Assembly (NCBI GenBank): GCA_947487155.1
Contig: CANKVS010000001.1
Span: forward strand, 148,869 to 212,868
Length of the DNA: 64,000 nucleotides
Source: an uncultured Flaviramulus sp.
GTDB lineage: Bacteria; Bacteroidota; Bacteroidia; Flavobacteriales; Flavobacteriaceae
Direction of reading: 5' to 3'
Positions 61,570-64,000 of this stretch are shown piece after piece. A program made the translations under genes and the position numbers. Below the pieces are notes generated by a model that was not told the DNA's origin, made no database searches, and saw only the letters and a program-made list of their open reading frames with translations. Numbering within the stretch: the first letter of the stretch is position 1; each line of letters opens with the position of its first letter.

Positions 61570-62589
61570 TTACAATGCACTTTTAAACTGCTCTAAAAAC
61601 CTAACATCGTTTTCGCTTAATAAACGTATATCACCTATTTGATGCAATAGCATAGCAATACGGTCTATACCTACTCCAAAAGCAAATCCTGAATATTCTG
61701 TAGCATCTATTTTACAGTTTTCTAATACATTGGGGTCTACCATACCACAACCACCAATTTCTAACCAACCAGTGCCTTTAGTAATTTTGTAATCGGTTTC
61801 GGTTTCTAACCCCCAATACACATCAATTTCTGCACTTGGTTCTGTAAATGGGAAATACGACGGACGTAAACGTATTTTACTTTTTCCAAACATTTCGGTT
61901 GTAAAATGTTGCAAGGTTTGTTTTAAATCTGCAAAACTCACATCTTTATCTATATACAAACCTTCAACTTGGTGGAAAAAACAGTGCGAACGTGCCGAAA
62001 TAGCTTCGTTTCTATATACTCTCCCTGGAGAAATGGTACGAATAGGCGGCTTGTTATTTTCCATATAACGCACTTGTACAGAACTGGTATGTGTGCGTAA
62101 TAATATATCTGGATTAGTTTGAATAAAGAATGTGTCCTGCATATCGCGTGCTGGATGATATTCTGGTAAATTTAAAGCGGTAAAGTTATGCCAATCGTCT
62201 TCAATTTCTGGGCCTTCGCTAACATTAAACCCTATGCGTGAAAAAATATCGGTAATTTGATTTTTAACAATAGATACGGGGTGACGCGCTCCTATTTGTA
62301 TAGGTTCTCCTGGTCTTGATAAATCGCCATAAACCCCTTTAACGTCGTCTTTATTTTCTAATTCTTCTTTTAACGCGTTTACTTTATCTTCGGCTGTTTT
62401 TTTTAGTTTATTTATAGTTTGCCCAAATTCTTTTTTTTGATCATTGGCAACATTTTTAAACTCTGAAAAAAAATCGTTTAGTAATCCTTTTTTACCTAAG
62501 TATTTTATACGAAATGCTTCAACTTCTTCTTTAGATTGTGTTTTAAAGGCTTCGGCTTCGGCAATAAGTTCTTTTATCTTATCTATCAT
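61570..62589 (-). CDS. pheS: Phenylalanyl-tRNA synthetase alpha subunit
   Basis: 339 aa of the PheS type. The N-terminal coiled coil (about 1-85) is followed by the class II core with VYRNEAISARSHCFFHQVEGLYID (motif 2, about 195-218), SYFPFTEPSAEIDVYW and GCGMVDPNVLE, and a closing GFAFGVGIDRIAMLLHQI (motif 3). It charges tRNA-Phe together with PheT, which is not in the window. Single gene here. Confidence 0.95.
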   Translation of the reverse strand: MIDKIKELIAEAEAFKTQSKEEVEAFRIKYLGKKGLLNDFFSEFKNVANDQKKEFGQTINKLKKTAEDKVNALKEELENKDDVKGVYGDLSRPGEPIQIGARHPVSIVKNQITDIFSRIGFNVSEGPEIEDDWHNFTALNLPEYHPARDMQDTFFIQTNPDILLRTHTSSVQVRYMENNKPPIRTISPGRVYRNEAISARSHCFFHQVEGLYIDKDVSFADLKQTLQHFTTEMFGKSKIRLRPSYFPFTEPSAEIDVYWGLETETDYKITKGTGWLEIGGCGMVDPNVLENCKIDATEYSGFAFGVGIDRIAMLLHQIGDIRLLSENDVRFLEQFKSAL

Positions 62590-62627
62590 GACATATTCAA
62601 AATGATGGCAAATTTAATTAAAAATAT

Positions 62628-62715
62628 CGTCATTACGAGGAGTAAACGACGAAGTAATCTGTTAATCGATGGAGAGATTGCCACAGCTAACAAAAAAGTT
62701 AGCTTCGCAATGACG
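62628..62715. repeat. Palindromic intergenic repeat, the source type of a hemW insertion
   Basis: CGTCATTACGAGGAG at the left end is mirrored at the right by GCTTCGCAATGACG, with GAGAGATTGCCACAGC in the middle. This kind of dispersed repeat is well known in Bacteroidota. A degenerate half-copy with the same GAGGAG and GAAGTAATC blocks lies inside hemW (46701-46733). It sits just upstream of pheS. Confidence 0.65.
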
Positions 62716-62730
62716 TAATAATTAGAAAAT

Positions 62731-63087
62731 CTACTCTATAAACTCCGTTTCTAGAAAATAGTTTACAATGGCTTCTTTCATTAAAATACTTTGTTCGCCA
62801 GATTTTAAATGCGGTAAATCTTCTAAAGCCTTGTAATGCGGCCACCCATCGTCATCAACAAAATCGAGTTCATAATACCCATAAGGCGTTAATAACTTGC
62901 AAATAGCAATGTGCATAAGATCTAACTTTTGATCCTTTTTAAAGCTCTTATCGAGCTGACCAAGTTCTTGTACACCTATTAAATAAATAATAGCGTCGAG
63001 ATCTAAAACATCCCCATCGGCAAATTGATTGGATAGTTTTTTAACTACAAAATCCCATCTTTCTTTTAATTGTTCGTCTCTTGACAT
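62731..63087 (-). CDS. Conserved hypothetical protein
   Basis: 118 aa, acidic and helical. The stretch DVLDLDAIIYLIGVQELGQLDKSFKKDQKLDLMHIAICKLL looks like a conserved core, with YGYYELDFVDDDGWPHY after it. I do not recognise a named family, but the pattern looks like that of a common flavobacterial unknown. It precedes pheS on the same strand, beyond the repeat. Confidence 0.7.
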   Translation of the reverse strand: MSRDEQLKERWDFVVKKLSNQFADGDVLDLDAIIYLIGVQELGQLDKSFKKDQKLDLMHIAICKLLTPYGYYELDFVDDDGWPHYKALEDLPHLKSGEQSILMKEAIVNYFLETEFIE

Positions 63088-63292
63088 TGAAGTTATAATA
63101 CGTTACAATAAATCCTCTATCTAAAATTTATAATTCGTTCAACTTAAAATATTTAGCACGTAATACACGTTTATAAATATTAGTTTTACTAATTTAAAGT
63201 TACAAAGTTAATGAACCTCTTTGTCACTTCATGACATCTGTCCTTAAAAAAGGAACGAATTTATTATATATTTACATAAATATTATTCATTT

Positions 63293-63817
63293 ATGAGTGT
63301 TATAGACATTGTTTTGGGGGCTTTAATTTTATTTGGTCTTATTCGTGGTTTTATGAAAGGGCTTTTTGTTGAAGTGGCATCACTTGTGGCTTTAATTGCT
63401 GGTGTTTACGGCGCCATCCATTTTAGCAATTTTGCTAGCGATTTTTTACAAACTAAAGTAGACTGGGATGAAAAAACAATTAATATTGTAGCGTTTGCTA
63501 TAACTTTTGTAATTATTGTTTTAGCCATTGCATTGGCTGGAAAAGCATTAACTAAACTTGCAAATTTCGCAGCGCTTGGTATTATAAATAAATTTTTAGG
63601 TGGTGTTTTTGGTGCTTTAAAAATTGCACTTATTTTAAGCGTGGTTTTAAATATTTTTGATAGAATGAATACTACCATCACCTTTGTTGATGAAGAAAAG
63701 ATAGATAATTCTGTACTTTATAAACCTGTAAAATCTTTAATTCCAACCATTTTCCCGAATATATTAGCACTCAAGGAGGAAAACTCCACTTCTGATAATA
63801 ATAATGATGATGCTTAA
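63293..63817 (+). CDS. CvpA-family membrane protein
   Basis: 174 aa with four hydrophobic segments and the family start MSVIDIVLGALILFGLIRGFMKGLFVEVASLVALIAGVY. CvpA is required for colicin V production in E. coli and for envelope maintenance elsewhere. The C-terminus is a short acidic tail. Single gene. Confidence 0.85.
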   Translation: MSVIDIVLGALILFGLIRGFMKGLFVEVASLVALIAGVYGAIHFSNFASDFLQTKVDWDEKTINIVAFAITFVIIVLAIALAGKALTKLANFAALGIINKFLGGVFGALKIALILSVVLNIFDRMNTTITFVDEEKIDNSVLYKPVKSLIPTIFPNILALKEENSTSDNNNDDA

Positions 63818-63967
63818 GAAATAATAAGCTTTTCTAGTAGTTTATTTAAATTTAGCTAAACCATCATAATTTGTCATAATCTATAATTATATTTAAGTGA
63901 AATAAAGAGACCTATCAGGTTTTAAAAACATAAGTGTTCGGAAGAGTTCTAAGCAGAACTAAATAGT

Positions 63968-64000
63968 TGTGATTTGCTAGGATCTCCATCGCAAATCACA
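63968..64000. repeat. Perfect 10-bp inverted repeat at the window edge
   Basis: TGTGATTTGC (63968-63977) pairs with GCAAATCACA (63991-64000) around 13 bases and may extend past the window. A second small hairpin, AGTTCT/AGAACT, is at 63944-63959. It could be a dispersed repeat or a leader structure for a gene beyond the edge. Confidence 0.45.

Noticed and set aside
1..64000. CRISPR array
   Set aside because: No series of regularly spaced direct repeats was found on reading.

Overview
The window is AT-rich DNA from the chromosome of a member of the Flavobacteriaceae (Bacteroidota). The signs are a type IX secretion C-terminal sorting domain, BfmA/MobB-type mobilization proteins, RteC, several Bacteroidota promoters of the form TTG-N(18-22)-TAnnTTTG, and typical flavobacterial housekeeping genes. 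Two regions meet at a tRNA-Leu(UAG) gene at 34223-34304 (minus strand).

Left of the tRNA (1 to about 34.2 kb) lies an integrative and mobilizable element whose left end, and probably its integrase, are outside the window. From left to right it carries: a Wadjet/MksBEFG-like SMC operon (jetA-jetB-jetC and the start of jetD) led by a PHP-ATPase gene of the TrlF type; an element maintenance module (DnaC-like ATPase, replication-initiator-like protein, excisionase-like HTH protein, RteC); cargo made of a MarR-controlled EmrAB-TolC-type efflux pump, an arginase-family enzyme, a four-gene operon (DUF2938 membrane protein, secreted beta-helix protein, short-chain dehydrogenase, small ABM-like protein), an AraC regulator and a cupin; the mobilization module (coupling ATPase, MobB relaxase, BfmA-like protein, hairpin-rich oriT candidate, RadC, SSB); and, next to the tRNA, a cluster of HipB-like repressor, HipA kinase and a 1336-aa protein with a C-terminal nuclease-like domain, divergent from a HEPN-like gene. 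The divergent pair share a 55-bp region with two opposed promoters and a palindrome, so they look like one regulated system. This cluster is the best candidate here for an undescribed defence or toxin system.

Right of the tRNA is core chromosome: M20 peptidase, EamA transporter, two BlaI/M56 regulatory pairs, DUF4407 membrane protein, PhnA-like protein, YjbR, DUF4230, cyclase, hemW, ruvC, a flippase-like protein with a glycosyltransferase, a TPR protein, a LysM protein, gpsA, pheS and cvpA. It is peppered with short palindromic dispersed repeats. Two appear to have entered the hemW reading frame, one provides a promoter, and one pair flanks a cassette-like orphan gene. The second M56 gene carries a one-base frameshift in its fourth TonB-like domain.

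All assignments come from reading motifs and context by eye; no database search was run.
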